Shown piece by piece: positions 7,968 through 16,619 of a DNA stretch of 64,000 nt. A program made the position numbers and the translations under genes. Source of the stretch: JANNBN01 sp031430595 (lineage in GTDB: Bacteria; Actinomycetota; Acidimicrobiia; Acidimicrobiales; JANYDT01); contig JANPBU010000051.1 of NCBI GenBank assembly GCA_031430595.1, positions 1 through 64,000 of the forward strand, written 5' to 3'. Each line of letters starts with the position of its first letter. Within the stretch, counting starts at the first letter, position 1. The notes beneath the pieces are model-generated. The model was given only the letters and a program-made list of their open reading frames with translations, made no database searches and was not told where the DNA came from.

Positions 7968-8873
7968 TCAGTCACGCCATGGTGATGGTTGGTCAAATGG
8001 AACGTCGGCGAAGTGCGCTGCGGCGTCTCGTAATTCATCGACGGTCCATGTTTGCCCATCGTTACGAATCGAGTCGACGATATGCCACGGATGGAACAGA
8101 TGCACACCGTCGGAATACACAAAGAAATTGCGACCTTTGATGGGACAATCTGCCGTGGCTAAGTACGCAACAAACGGCGAGATATTTTTCGGGTCAAACG
8201 GGTCAAATTCACCTTTCGCATCAAAACGACCTTCAGACCCCGGGATCGAGAGCGTCAATCGAGTACGAGCAGCAGGAGAAATGGCGTTGACACGAACCCC
8301 ATACCGATCGAGTTCTTTTTGAACAATCTCAGTGAACGTAGCAATGCCCGATTTAGCTGCACCATAGTTTGATTGCCCTGGGTTCGAATGCAGCCCCGAG
8401 GTAGACGACGTATTGATTACCGAAGCACTTACGGTCTTGCCCGACTTTGACTGATCACGCCAATACATCGCAGCAAATTTTGTTGGAAGAAAATGGCCTT
8501 TCAGATGCACGTTGATGACGGAATCCCATTCCTCCTCCGTCATATTCACCAGGGTCCGGTCGCGCAGAATACCGGCGTTGTTTACCAGCACATGCAGGTC
8601 ACCGTATGCGTTGATCGCAGCATTGATGAGGTTCTGGGCCCCCGCCCAGGTGGCCACATTGTCGCCGTTCGCAATCGCAACACCACCCATCGCTTCAATC
8701 TCGGTCACCACTTCTTGGGCAGGTGAAACATCAGACCCCGAACCGTCTTGGGCGCCACCGAGATCGTTGACCACCACGTGTGCCCCTTCGCTTGCGAACA
8801 ACAGCGCATGCTCACGGCCAACGCCACGCCCAGCTCCGGTAATTACAGCGACTCGACCCTCAAGGTTTCTCAT
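7968..8873 (-). CDS. SDR-family hydroxyacyl-CoA/steroid-type dehydrogenase
   Basis: The 301-residue protein has the Rossmann TGAGRGVG (about 13-20), VVNDLGG for NAD preference, LVNNAG, the catalytic serine in INTSSTSG and YGAAK for Tyr/Lys. The VNDLGG signature and a length above 250 resemble the (3R)-hydroxyacyl-CoA dehydrogenase domain of peroxisomal multifunctional enzyme and related bacterial SDRs. The last 60 residues add a tail beyond the minimal SDR fold. MRNLEGRVAVITG at 8873 is the natural start; the frame could extend nine codons further. It heads a two-gene operon with the enoyl-CoA hydratase. Confidence 0.9.
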   Translation of the reverse strand: MRNLEGRVAVITGAGRGVGREHALLFASEGAHVVVNDLGGAQDGSGSDVSPAQEVVTEIEAMGGVAIANGDNVATWAGAQNLINAAINAYGDLHVLVNNAGILRDRTLVNMTEEEWDSVINVHLKGHFLPTKFAAMYWRDQSKSGKTVSASVINTSSTSGLHSNPGQSNYGAAKSGIATFTEIVQKELDRYGVRVNAISPAARTRLTLSIPGSEGRFDAKGEFDPFDPKNISPFVAYLATADCPIKGRNFFVYSDGVHLFHPWHIVDSIRNDGQTWTVDELRDAAAHFADVPFDQPSPWRD

Positions 8874-9029
8874 AACGAGAGTTTGCCGCAAACCCAGCAT
8901 CCACTACGGACACAGACCCAGTTTTCCTAAAGCGTCGTCATATTTGAAGATGAGCCCAGGCCGTAATTCACGCAAGTCCAGCCTGCTGGCGAGCATTTGT
9001 TGCTCTAGGACGCATACAGTCACATCATC

Positions 9030-10190
9030 ATGGTGAGCGCCCCCAAACCCGACTTCAATTCGTATGTGGTCACTAACGAGTTGATCGACATCCACGCAAG
9101 TGACCGTTGGGTTGCGCTCACATGGAACGACGGCTTCACGGCACGGTTCCATCACGTGTGGTTACGAGATAACTGCGCGTGTGAACACTGCGTGTATGAC
9201 GTCACTCGGGAGCAGACATTTGAACTGTTGAGCATTCCCGAAGATGTTCGCCCGATCTCATCTTCCGTTGAAGATGGCTTACTTCACATGATTTGGAACG
9301 GCCCAGACCGCCACGAAAGTTGCTATGACTCGGGGTGGCTTCGTCACTATGCGTACAGCGAATTCCAGCCCCAAAGCGAACTTCCCGCCATGGTGCTTCG
9401 GGATGCAGGGCTCACAACACCCCCCAACTTTTTCAGCGGCCGAAATTCTTGAAAGCGACGATACATTGCACGATTGGCTGAACGCGCTTGCAGCATATGG
9501 GTGCTCGCTACTTCGGGGCGTGCCCGACGGCACCGATGTGGGTGACGTTGCCCGACGAATCGGACCAATCAGAGACACAAATTTCGGAACCACATGGGAC
9601 GTCATCGCCGAACCCGGCCCGGTGACTAACGCGAACACCGCGCTCGCCCTACCGCCACACGTTGACCTTCCGACACGCGAATACCAGCCAGGAATCCATC
9701 TTCACTGTCTGATCAACGAAGCACAGGGCGGCGAGAGCGTTTTGGTTGACGGGTTTCGACTCGCTCAAGAAGTTCGTGAAACACGACCCGACCACTACGA
9801 ACTTCTCACCAACCTCAGGTGGGATTGGGCAAACCGATCGAGAACCTCCGATTATCGAAGTACGTCCCCGATCTTCGTTACGAATCATCTGGGTGATATC
9901 GAAGAGGTACGTTTCGGTAACTGGCTACGGGCACCCCTTACCAGCGTTCCCTTCGATCAGGTCGAACAGGCGTACGCCGCGTACCGGTACGTTTTTGCCC
10001 TCTCGTTCGACCAGCGGTTTGCGATTCGTTTCCTACTAGCGCCCGGTGACTGCATGGTCTTTGACAACCGCCGAATCTTGCACGGCCGCAACCCTTTTCA
10101 TCGGGTGGGCGACGGCACCTACGTGGTTGCTACACCGAACGCGACGAGTTGTATTCCCGGTTACGAATGTTGGCACGAACATCCGGCTAG
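9030..10190 (+). pseudogene. Gamma-butyrobetaine dioxygenase/TauD-like gene with two cancelling frameshifts
   Basis: Three pieces in two frames make one protein. From ATG 9030 the N-terminal Zn/DUF971-like domain (HHVWLRDNCACEHC) runs to about 9430. The next frame continues with the dioxygenase core: HVDLPTREYQPGIHLHCL, GGESVLVDGF, then CMVFDNRRILHGR with the second iron histidine. Near 10121 the first frame resumes as RGCYTERDELYSRLRML and stops at 10188-10190. The first shift lies by a C6 run (9420-9425) and a T5 run (9429-9433); the second looks like one lost C. The paralogue at 39983-41104 is intact. The family uses Fe(II) and 2-oxoglutarate, classically in carnitine synthesis. Sequencing error at homopolymers cannot be excluded. 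Confidence 0.85.
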
Positions 10191-10244
10191 TCGAACGAAC
10201 TCGACCTGCAAAGTAGCGACGGTTCACGGTATGTTTGCCATACC

Positions 10245-10982
10245 ATGCACGGTCAGAGTTCCCCTCGGGTTATTGCAAAAGAGATCGGCATCGTGCTTGG
10301 GTTGTCGCTCTTGCCATCGACTGCTTATGCGCTAGTGAGCCTTGCCGAACGCCCTATCCGAGGCACCCGTGTTTCACTCAATGCAGCTGCACTCGCCTGG
10401 CCTGACGGCATACGACAACTTATTTCGATTGTCGTTGGCCTCATGCCCGTTCTGCTGGTGGGTTACCTTCTCAGGCAGCAAGGTGATACTTGGTCTGATG
10501 TTGGCATGGATCGCACTCAGAAATCGAGCGACCTTGCTCAGGGGGTCACCATTGCTGCACTGATCGGCGGAGGAGGATTAGCCCTGTACCTTGCGGCCTT
10601 CCATCTCGGACTTAGCCGGGCCGTGATCCCAGTTGATGATGGTGGCGTCTGGTGGCAGATTCCAATCCTGATACTCAGCGCGCTTCGTTTCGGGCTACTT
10701 GAGGAAACGATCGTTGTTGGCTATCTTCTTCGTCGGCTACAACAGCTGGGCTGGGGAACCTGGCCGGCGACAATGCTCAGTGCGTTACTACGAGGCTCGT
10801 ATCACCTCTACCAAGGGTATGGTGCCTTCGTGGGCAACGCGATCATGGGCGTGCTGTTCGCCCGTTGGAGGCTTTCGGGCCGTCGCACGATGCCGCTTGT
10901 CATTGCCCACTTCACCATAGATGCAGTTACATTTGTGGGTTGGATAGCCCTTAACCGACGCTTGAATTGGCTGCCACGTTAG
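10245..10982 (+). CDS. CPBP-family intramembrane protein (Abi/CAAX protease-like)
   Basis: The 245-residue protein has about six hydrophobic segments. The CPBP motifs appear in order: LLEETIVVGYLLRRL (glutamate pair), LLRGSYHLYQG (histidine) and IAHFTIDAV (histidine/aspartate). The arginine usually found in EExxxR is a valine here, a form I associate with an actinobacterial subfamily. It may cleave or bind prenylated or other membrane proteins; substrates are unknown. A decayed copy of its C-terminal half lies at 12629-13020. The 3' end overlaps the convergent membrane gene by 32 bp. Confidence 0.85.
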   Translation: MHGQSSPRVIAKEIGIVLGLSLLPSTAYALVSLAERPIRGTRVSLNAAALAWPDGIRQLISIVVGLMPVLLVGYLLRQQGDTWSDVGMDRTQKSSDLAQGVTIAALIGGGGLALYLAAFHLGLSRAVIPVDDGGVWWQIPILILSALRFGLLEETIVVGYLLRRLQQLGWGTWPATMLSALLRGSYHLYQGYGAFVGNAIMGVLFARWRLSGRRTMPLVIAHFTIDAVTFVGWIALNRRLNWLPR

Positions 10983-11967
10983 GGCTGCCTCGAAAACTGG
11001 ACCAAAGAATCAACGGGAAGGTTGCGCCGATTGCCAGCATGGGCGTAGCCGGGTGCTGTGTGTGGGCCATCCCTGTCACTGCAGACAGGCGAGCCCGAAG
11101 TGCTGAACCACCTCGCACCGAAACAAACTGAGCGATGGGGAGAGTTACTGCGGCAGACCCAGCGACGATAAACGGGAGCCACAATGCAGGGGTGTAGTCG
11201 TTAATGAAAATCATCATCGTCGCGGGCATCAGCGCCAGAAAAAACATCCCGAGCATCCCGGTGCCGAAACGGTGCTTTAACGCCAACAGAGGAATGAGTA
11301 GCAATAGTGTCGAGAAGACGTACCCATGAACGCTGGTCGAATCAAAGACCGACAACTCGCGTTGTTCACCCAAATACAACTGACCAAGTTGTGAAGCGTG
11401 CGCAGTAATTATATGGATTGTTGTGAATGAAAGAGCGGCCGAAGCGACCGTCATCACGTGTTCGCCCTTACTCAGCAAGCGCGATTCTTTCCACAACATG
11501 GCAAGCGGTGCCGACGAGACCAGAAACATTCCGGTGATGATTCCGAGATGGCTTGGGCTCACCAGTATCTCCAATCCCTTCTCGATTCCGAAGGTTGTGT
11601 GCCAGCCAGTATCGATCGCGCCACTTATGCTCAAAATCGCCATGCTTGCGACCGCCCCATGAAAGCCAGCGGGTATGGCAGCAAACCAATTCGGGGCACC
11701 GAATTTGACGTTCCTCCTCACAAACCAGGCGATCGTTCCTCCACACAATGCCATGCCCGCATACATAATGGCGTGCCACGGCGTGAAAAATGTTTCAAGG
11801 TCAGGGTCACTTGCATGCTTGAAAGCATCAAGTTGTAGGCCAACAATCATGACCACCGAGGCAGCAAAGAAACCCCAGAGGCTGAGACTCGAAAGCTTCG
11901 TTGCGGCAAGAGTAGCGGGGGTCGACGCCTGCGCACGCATTGCAGTCGGTACAAGGATTGTTGTCAT
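10951..11967 (-). CDS. Multi-pass membrane protein of unknown function
   Basis: MTTILVPTAMRA at 11967 starts a 338-residue protein with about nine hydrophobic segments. Charged or histidine-bearing loops include DLETFFTPWHAIMYAGM, DTGWHTTFGIEKGLEILVSPSHLG and FINDYTPALWLPF. Conserved-looking histidines near membrane edges (PWHAIMY, SPSHLG, TIHIITAH) suggest metal or haem handling, but this is only a visual impression. Alternative TTG starts up to 12009 have no better ribosome-binding site. I do not recognise the family beyond 'hypothetical actinobacterial membrane protein'. Confidence 0.8.
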   Translation of the reverse strand: MTTILVPTAMRAQASTPATLAATKLSSLSLWGFFAASVVMIVGLQLDAFKHASDPDLETFFTPWHAIMYAGMALCGGTIAWFVRRNVKFGAPNWFAAIPAGFHGAVASMAILSISGAIDTGWHTTFGIEKGLEILVSPSHLGIITGMFLVSSAPLAMLWKESRLLSKGEHVMTVASAALSFTTIHIITAHASQLGQLYLGEQRELSVFDSTSVHGYVFSTLLLLIPLLALKHRFGTGMLGMFFLALMPATMMIFINDYTPALWLPFIVAGSAAVTLPIAQFVSVRGGSALRARLSAVTGMAHTQHPATPMLAIGATFPLILWSSFRGSPNVAANSSVG

Positions 11968-12060
11968 ACCTAAAAGCTGACAGACACCCAAACACTTTGC
12001 CTCGCCCAAAAGACTGATATCGAGGCAGCACTTCCGATGATTGTTCTACAGTCTTGAAGT

Positions 12061-12552
12061 ATGACGCTTTCAGACTTTAAGGAATTTCTACCAACTGGGG
12101 ACTCTTGGAGCCCGGCCATTTTGGGTGGGAGCGCCGTTGGTTTCTTGGCCAAGTCTACGGTGTGGGTAGATCGACGCGACGGGTCTGAGTACGGGTACGG
12201 CGAAGTTCGACACTTTGGCATCTTGTACGTCCTTTTGGCTGTCTCGGGTGTGTTCGGCCTCTGGGCACGCCGGTCCCGAATTGTGGCGGCCATGGCTTCC
12301 TTCCCAGCAATCCTCGCGGCAATCCTGATTGTATTTGCGCTGGCAATTGCAGCGAACGATGCAAGTGGCCTCAGGTTGGGAGGATTCTTCATGGTTGTCG
12401 CTGCGACCCTTCTTCTCGTCGGCTCAGTGAGGGCAATCAGTGACTCCAGCTCCGCGAACGCGGAAGAATCTGCTGCACTCGTTGCGGAGGAAGTGCGAGA
12501 CCTAGGCTACCGAGTCACCAAATTACGCGATCAGCTGGAAAAGGCTGAGTAA
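12061..12552 (+). CDS. Small membrane protein with C-terminal coiled segment, function unknown
   Basis: The 163-residue protein has an N-terminal soluble part and three hydrophobic segments (ILYVLLAVSGVFGLW, FPAILAAILIVFALAIA, GGFFMVVAATLLLVGSV). The C-terminus (AEESAALVAEEVRDLGYRV and on) is charged and heptad-like. It is divergent from the membrane gene ending upstream and is followed by the CPBP relic. No family was recognised. Confidence 0.7.
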   Translation: MTLSDFKEFLPTGDSWSPAILGGSAVGFLAKSTVWVDRRDGSEYGYGEVRHFGILYVLLAVSGVFGLWARRSRIVAAMASFPAILAAILIVFALAIAANDASGLRLGGFFMVVAATLLLVGSVRAISDSSSANAEESAALVAEEVRDLGYRVTKLRDQLEKAE

Positions 12553-12628
12553 CCCTTCAACCACGATGAGCGCCACGATTTTGGGCTGCATACGATTTAA
12601 CCGAGCTCCAACATCGCTCCAATTGGTC

Positions 12629-13020
12629 GATACCGTGCGGCCTTTCACCTTGGGCTGAGTCGAGCGGTGACTCCGGTAAATCCCGGCGGAGTCTGATGGC
12701 AAATTCCGATCTTGTTACTGAGCGCGCTTCGTTTCGGTGTTCTGGAAGAATCCATTGTTGTTGGTTATCTTTTGCGTCGGTTGCAACAACTCGGCTGGGG
12801 ACCCTGGCCGACAACTTCTCAGTGCAGTGCTTCGAGGCGCCTATCACCGGTATCAGGGCTACGGTGCTTTCGTGGCAATGCAATCATGGGCATTTTGTTT
12901 GCTCGATGGAGGCTGTCTGGCCGTCGTACCGTGCCGCTAGTCATCGCTCACTTCGTTATCGATGCAGTCACGTTCGTTGGCTGGATCGCGCTCAACAAAC
13001 GGATCGGTTGGCTTCCCCGA
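12629..13020 (+). pseudogene. Decayed copy of the C-terminal half of the CPBP gene
   Basis: This stretch mirrors the second half of the gene at 10245-10982 (AAFHLGLSRAV, LLSALRFG, VVGYLLRRLQQLGWG, GNAIMG, LFARWRLSGRR, WIALN..WLPR). It has an in-frame TGA where the intact gene has a tryptophan (near 12697). A 2-base loss follows WPTT near 12812, and a further single-base loss near 12872 restores frame. The N-terminal half is absent. Nucleotide similarity remains high, so duplication and decay are relatively recent. Confidence 0.85.
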
Positions 13021-13160
13021 TGCGCCGCAGTTAGCTCTTTCGGACCCCCTCTTAATCATTAGCCGCGATCATCCTCTCGAACCTGGTCTTCGCTACACGG
13101 CTCAACGTATCCTCAATCGAACTTTGAACGAGCCCCGTCAAAGTTGTAGGAGGGTACAAA

Positions 13161-14357
13161 GTGCAGCCAGCGGTTTACGTTGTTGGAACGCTCGACACCA
13201 AATTCGACGAATTGACTTACGTTCGCGATCTGGTGTCAGCCACTGGCCTACGCACTGTGCTTGTCGATGTAAGCACCAGCAAATACGATTCAATCGCTGA
13301 TATCAAACCTTCCGACATAGCCAAATATCATCCGGCTGGCGAATCGGGCGTTGCCTCCTCAGACCGCGGTGAAGCAGTAGGTGCAATGGCCAGTGCTTTC
13401 GAGGCATACGTTGCAGCCAACGTTGCATCGATAGGCGGCATCATCGGCATCGGCGGCTCGGGAGGAACCGCTCTCATCACCCCCGGAATGCGGGCCTTAC
13501 CCGTCGGGCGTCCAAAGGTCATGGTTTCGACAGTTGCCTCGGGCAACGTCGCCGCGTACATCGGGCCGGCAGACATCGCCATGATGTACTCGGTTACTGA
13601 CGTGGCGGGACTCAACCGAATCTCACGTCAAGTACTTGGAAACGCCGCAAACGCCATCGCCGGAATGGTCGCTCACCCGATTGAGCAGGATAAAAGTGAC
13701 CGTGAGACAATCGGCCTCACCATGTTCGGGGTAACGACTCCGCTCGTAACTCAATTAGTATGTATGCTTACCTCACGCTACGACCCGCTCGTTTTTCATG
13801 CGACGGGCACCGGCGGGCAGTCGATGGAGAAACTCGTCGACTCTGGAATGATTTCTGGTGTGCTCGACATGACAACAACCGAAATAGCAGATCTCATCGT
13901 CGGAGGCGTGTTCCCTGCCGGGTCAGACCGAATCGGCGCAATTGCTCGTACTGGCATCCCCTATGTGGGGTCGTGTGGAGCGCTCGATATGGTCAATTTC
14001 GGATCCCCCGATTCGATTCCCAGCAAATTCTCCGACCGGCTCTTCCATGCACATAACCCTCAGGTCACACTGATGAGAACAACTGAATCCGAGAACAAGC
14101 TGTTTGGTTCGTTCATCGCTGCGAAACTCAATGCGTGCAACGGACCGGTTCGTTTCCTGCTTCCCGAAGGTGGCCTTTCGTTGCTCGACTCGCCAGGGCA
14201 AGCTTTTTACGACCCGGCAGCCAACGAAGCTCTCTTCACCACGATTGAAGCCGAAACTCTGCATACAGACGATCGAAGGGTCATCCGGATTCCGTTTGCA
14301 ATCAATGACGTTGAGTTCGGTAAAGCAGCCTTACGAGCCTTTGACGAGATCTCATGA
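13161..14357 (+). CDS. Tm-1-like ATP-binding protein (UPF0261)
   Basis: The 398-residue protein opens with VYVVGTLDTKFDEL, the hallmark of UPF0261/Tm-1-like proteins. It has IIGIGGSGGTALITPGMR, VMVSTVASGNVAAYIGPADI and LVFHATGTGGQSME, the phosphate-binding and substrate loops. In the tomato Tm-1 protein this domain binds ATP and is fused to the TIM-barrel domain encoded by the next gene. GTG 13161 is the start, with GGAGG eight bases upstream. It overlaps the following gene by four bases. The metabolic substrate of bacterial members is not known to me. Confidence 0.92.
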   Translation: MQPAVYVVGTLDTKFDELTYVRDLVSATGLRTVLVDVSTSKYDSIADIKPSDIAKYHPAGESGVASSDRGEAVGAMASAFEAYVAANVASIGGIIGIGGSGGTALITPGMRALPVGRPKVMVSTVASGNVAAYIGPADIAMMYSVTDVAGLNRISRQVLGNAANAIAGMVAHPIEQDKSDRETIGLTMFGVTTPLVTQLVCMLTSRYDPLVFHATGTGGQSMEKLVDSGMISGVLDMTTTEIADLIVGGVFPAGSDRIGAIARTGIPYVGSCGALDMVNFGSPDSIPSKFSDRLFHAHNPQVTLMRTTESENKLFGSFIAAKLNACNGPVRFLLPEGGLSLLDSPGQAFYDPAANEALFTTIEAETLHTDDRRVIRIPFAINDVEFGKAALRAFDEIS

Positions 14358-15184
14358 CCGCCCCCTCAAGGGCGCAGTGCCTTGCTCGATTCAGAGACAT
14401 GATCGAACGCCGCCAGCCGATTGTAGGAGGTGGTGCCGGCACAGGCCTTTCAGCAAAATGTGAGGAGGCTGGTGGTATCGACCTTATAGTCATCTATAAC
14501 TCTGGTCGGTATCGAATGGCCGGACGAGGTTCACTTGCTGGGCTGCTCGCATACGGTAACGCCAATGACATCGTCATGGATATGGCGAAGGAAGTACTTC
14601 CGGTGGTGAAACACACCCCTGTGCTTGCCGGGGTGAATGGCACCGATCCGTTCTATATGCCTGAGGTCTTTCTCGCCGAGTTAAAACGAATTGGTTTTGC
14701 TGGTGTGCAAAACTTTCCCACTGTTGGTCTCATCGATGGCGTGTTTCGGCAAAATCTTGAAGAAACCGGCATGGGCTATCACCATGAAGTCAACATGATC
14801 TCAATCGCCCACGGAGTCGACATGTTAACCACACCATATGTATTTGACGAAGACAGCGCAGTGGCCATGACTCAGGCCGGGGCCGACATCATCGTTTGCC
14901 ACCTTGGCCTCACAACCGGTGGCAGCATCGGTGCCGAAACCAGTCGCTCGCTTGATGATTGCGTCGCCCTGATTGACCGTTGGGCGGCCGCCGCGCGCAG
15001 TGTTCGCTCTGACGTGATCGTGCTGTGCCACGGCGGACCCATTTCGTCGCCAGAAGATTCGGCCTACATCTTGCAGCAAGCGAAAAGCATTCATGGGTTT
15101 TACGGGGCGTCGAGCATGGAACGCCTTCCCACCGAACAGGCGCTCACAGCTCAAACTCAGGCCTTCAAAGCAATCACGTTCTAA
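14354..15184 (+). CDS. PEP-hydrolase-family TIM-barrel protein (second half of Tm-1)
   Basis: The 276-residue TIM barrel has PIVGGGAGTGLSAKCEEAGG, the phosphate-loop YNSGRYRMAGRGSLAG, GVNGTDPF, NFPTVGLIDG and CHLGLTTGG. These are the conserved segments of the 'phosphoenolpyruvate hydrolase-like' family related to PEP mutase-type barrels. It is joined to the Tm-1-like gene by an ATGA overlap, so the two products likely form one complex. The reaction is unproven; cleavage or hydration of a C-C or phosphoenol bond is the family expectation. Confidence 0.9.
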   Translation: MTAPSRAQCLARFRDMIERRQPIVGGGAGTGLSAKCEEAGGIDLIVIYNSGRYRMAGRGSLAGLLAYGNANDIVMDMAKEVLPVVKHTPVLAGVNGTDPFYMPEVFLAELKRIGFAGVQNFPTVGLIDGVFRQNLEETGMGYHHEVNMISIAHGVDMLTTPYVFDEDSAVAMTQAGADIIVCHLGLTTGGSIGAETSRSLDDCVALIDRWAAAARSVRSDVIVLCHGGPISSPEDSAYILQQAKSIHGFYGASSMERLPTEQALTAQTQAFKAITF

Positions 15185-15213
15185 CAACATCAACATTTAC
15201 TGGAGAGAGTCAC

Positions 15214-15621
15214 ATGTGTTTTGTTTGCGTAGCCGATGTTGAATGGGAAGAACTTGACTGGGGTCAGTTGGGCTGGGTCGTTCGGCCAGCCAACGTTCCT
15301 GAAGGTTCGAAACTCTGCGTCCTTGATGTCACTATTCAACCTGGGCAAGGCCACAACTTTCATAAGCATCCGAATCAAGAAGAGGTCATCTTCCTTCGAA
15401 GCGGCCAGGTTGAACAATGGATCGGCCAAGAACGTAAAGACCTAGCTCCTGGCGACGTCGCATTCATTCCGATGGGTGTGGTTCATGCCACGTTCGTCGC
15501 CGCGGATGCGTCCGAACCTGCGCGAATACTCGTAGTTCTCGGTCCAAGCCACGGGCTCGCCGGCTACGAAGCTGTTGATGCGTCAACCGAGGAACCGTAT
15601 GCTTCACTGCGGATGAAGTGA
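15214..15621 (+). CDS. Single-domain cupin
   Basis: This 135-residue protein has the two cupin motifs: GHNFHKHPNQEEVIFLRSGQVEQW (given here in parts: the first has His-His-Glu metal ligands at GHNFHKHPNQEE) and PGDVAFIPMGVVHATF with the last histidine. ATG 15214 follows GGAGAG by six bases. It is third in the Tm-1 operon, 29 bp after the barrel gene. It may be an isomerase or a binding protein for the same small molecule. No larger fusion is present. Confidence 0.88.
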   Translation: MCFVCVADVEWEELDWGQLGWVVRPANVPEGSKLCVLDVTIQPGQGHNFHKHPNQEEVIFLRSGQVEQWIGQERKDLAPGDVAFIPMGVVHATFVAADASEPARILVVLGPSHGLAGYEAVDASTEEPYASLRMK

Positions 15622-15628
15622 GCGTGCG

Positions 15629-15940
15629 GTGGAATACGCACCAATTCAACACACCGTTGCGTTTCGGCTCAACCCTGACGCAGATGTTGCCAATTTTTTT
15701 GAACGGGCAAACCAGCTTGCGTCGATCGACGGTGTTCACAACTTTGAGATTCTTCGCCAAGTTGGAACGAAGAGCCCGTTCACTCACGGGCTTTCTATGT
15801 GTTTCGATAGTCAGCATGCCTACCATGAGTACAACGCTCACCCCCAACACCTAGCCTTCGTGGAAGAGGATTGGACAACAAACGTGGCAGAGTTTTCCGA
15901 GCTTGACTACGTACGAGGAACTCACCCAACCGAAGGTTAG
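15629..15940 (+). CDS. Dabb (stress-responsive alpha/beta-barrel) family protein
   Basis: The 103-residue protein shows the Dabb pattern: IQHTVAFRL at the first strand, a helix, then VHNFEILRQVG, and HGLSMCFDSQHAYHEYNAHPQH before the last helix. Dabb proteins form dimers and either act as small cyclases/decarboxylases or have no known role. It starts with GTG 15629, seven bases after the cupin stop, and ends the Tm-1 operon, converging on the response regulator. Confidence 0.87.
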   Translation: MEYAPIQHTVAFRLNPDADVANFFERANQLASIDGVHNFEILRQVGTKSPFTHGLSMCFDSQHAYHEYNAHPQHLAFVEEDWTTNVAEFSELDYVRGTHPTEG

Positions 15941-15977
15941 GCATCAGCGGCAAATGTGATTTCGTAATTTCGGTGAC

Positions 15978-16619
15978 TTAGCGGTTCGGCTTCGCCGGAC
16001 CAAGCAGCATTGAAGTGGCTTCGGTACGCGACTGCGCTCCGAGTTTCATCAGGATCGAACTGATGTGATTCTTTACGGTGAACACGCTTAGTTCAAGCTT
16101 TCGCGCTATCTCGGAGTTGGTTCTTCCGTCAACCATCAACGCAGCAATGTCACGTTCACGAGGTGACAACGCATCAAGGGCCACTCGCTTCGGCTTGGTC
16201 CCCGACCGATTCAGAACTTGCATCACTTCCGGCGAGAAACTTCCGTGGCCACCGGCTGCGCTTCGCACTGCTGAAACCAGTGTTGCAGTGTCAACTGACT
16301 TGACGAGGTAGCCGGTCGCCCCTGCCGAAATTGCATCTTGGATGAGCGATTGCTCGGTGAAACTGCTGAGAGCCAATACGCCCATCAGTGGATACTTCGC
16401 TCGGAGAATTCGGATGGCTTCGATTCCACCCATCCCGCTCATCACCAAATCCATGATGATAACGTTTGGCGCCAACATGTCGGTGAGTTCTATGGCCCGC
16501 TCACCTGTCGAGGCTTCACCCACCACCGATATGTCGTCATATCCGCGCAGGCAGGCCACAACGCCCTCACGAAGAAGGTCGTGGTCGTCGACAACGATAA
16601 CTGTCACCACGTCACTCAT
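15978..16619 (-). CDS. NarL/LuxR-family response regulator
   Basis: The 213-residue protein has a receiver domain (VDDHD acidic pocket, phospho-acceptor Asp at about residue 57 in IIMDLVM, switch Lys in GYLVKSVD) and a LuxR-type helix-turn-helix (LSPRERDIAALMVDGRTNSEIA, split here at its centre, then VKNHISSILMKLG). Its start overlaps the 3' end of the sensor kinase gene by 8 bp, so they form one two-component system. It is the last gene of the long minus-strand cluster and probably controls that cluster. Confidence 0.95.
   Translation of the reverse strand: MSDVVTVIVVDDHDLLREGVVACLRGYDDISVVGEASTGERAIELTDMLAPNVIIMDLVMSGMGGIEAIRILRAKYPLMGVLALSSFTEQSLIQDAISAGATGYLVKSVDTATLVSAVRSAAGGHGSFSPEVMQVLNRSGTKPKRVALDALSPRERDIAALMVDGRTNSEIARKLELSVFTVKNHISSILMKLGAQSRTEATSMLLGPAKPNR

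Noticed and set aside
8512..9036. 174-codon plus-strand open frame
   Set aside because: Antisense to the SDR gene; Ser/Pro/Arg-rich low-complexity translation typical of a shadow.
12690..12700. UGA in the CPBP copy as another selenocysteine codon
   Set aside because: The intact gene has tryptophan at this place, no redox motif is present, and the copy has further frameshifts, so it is simple decay.
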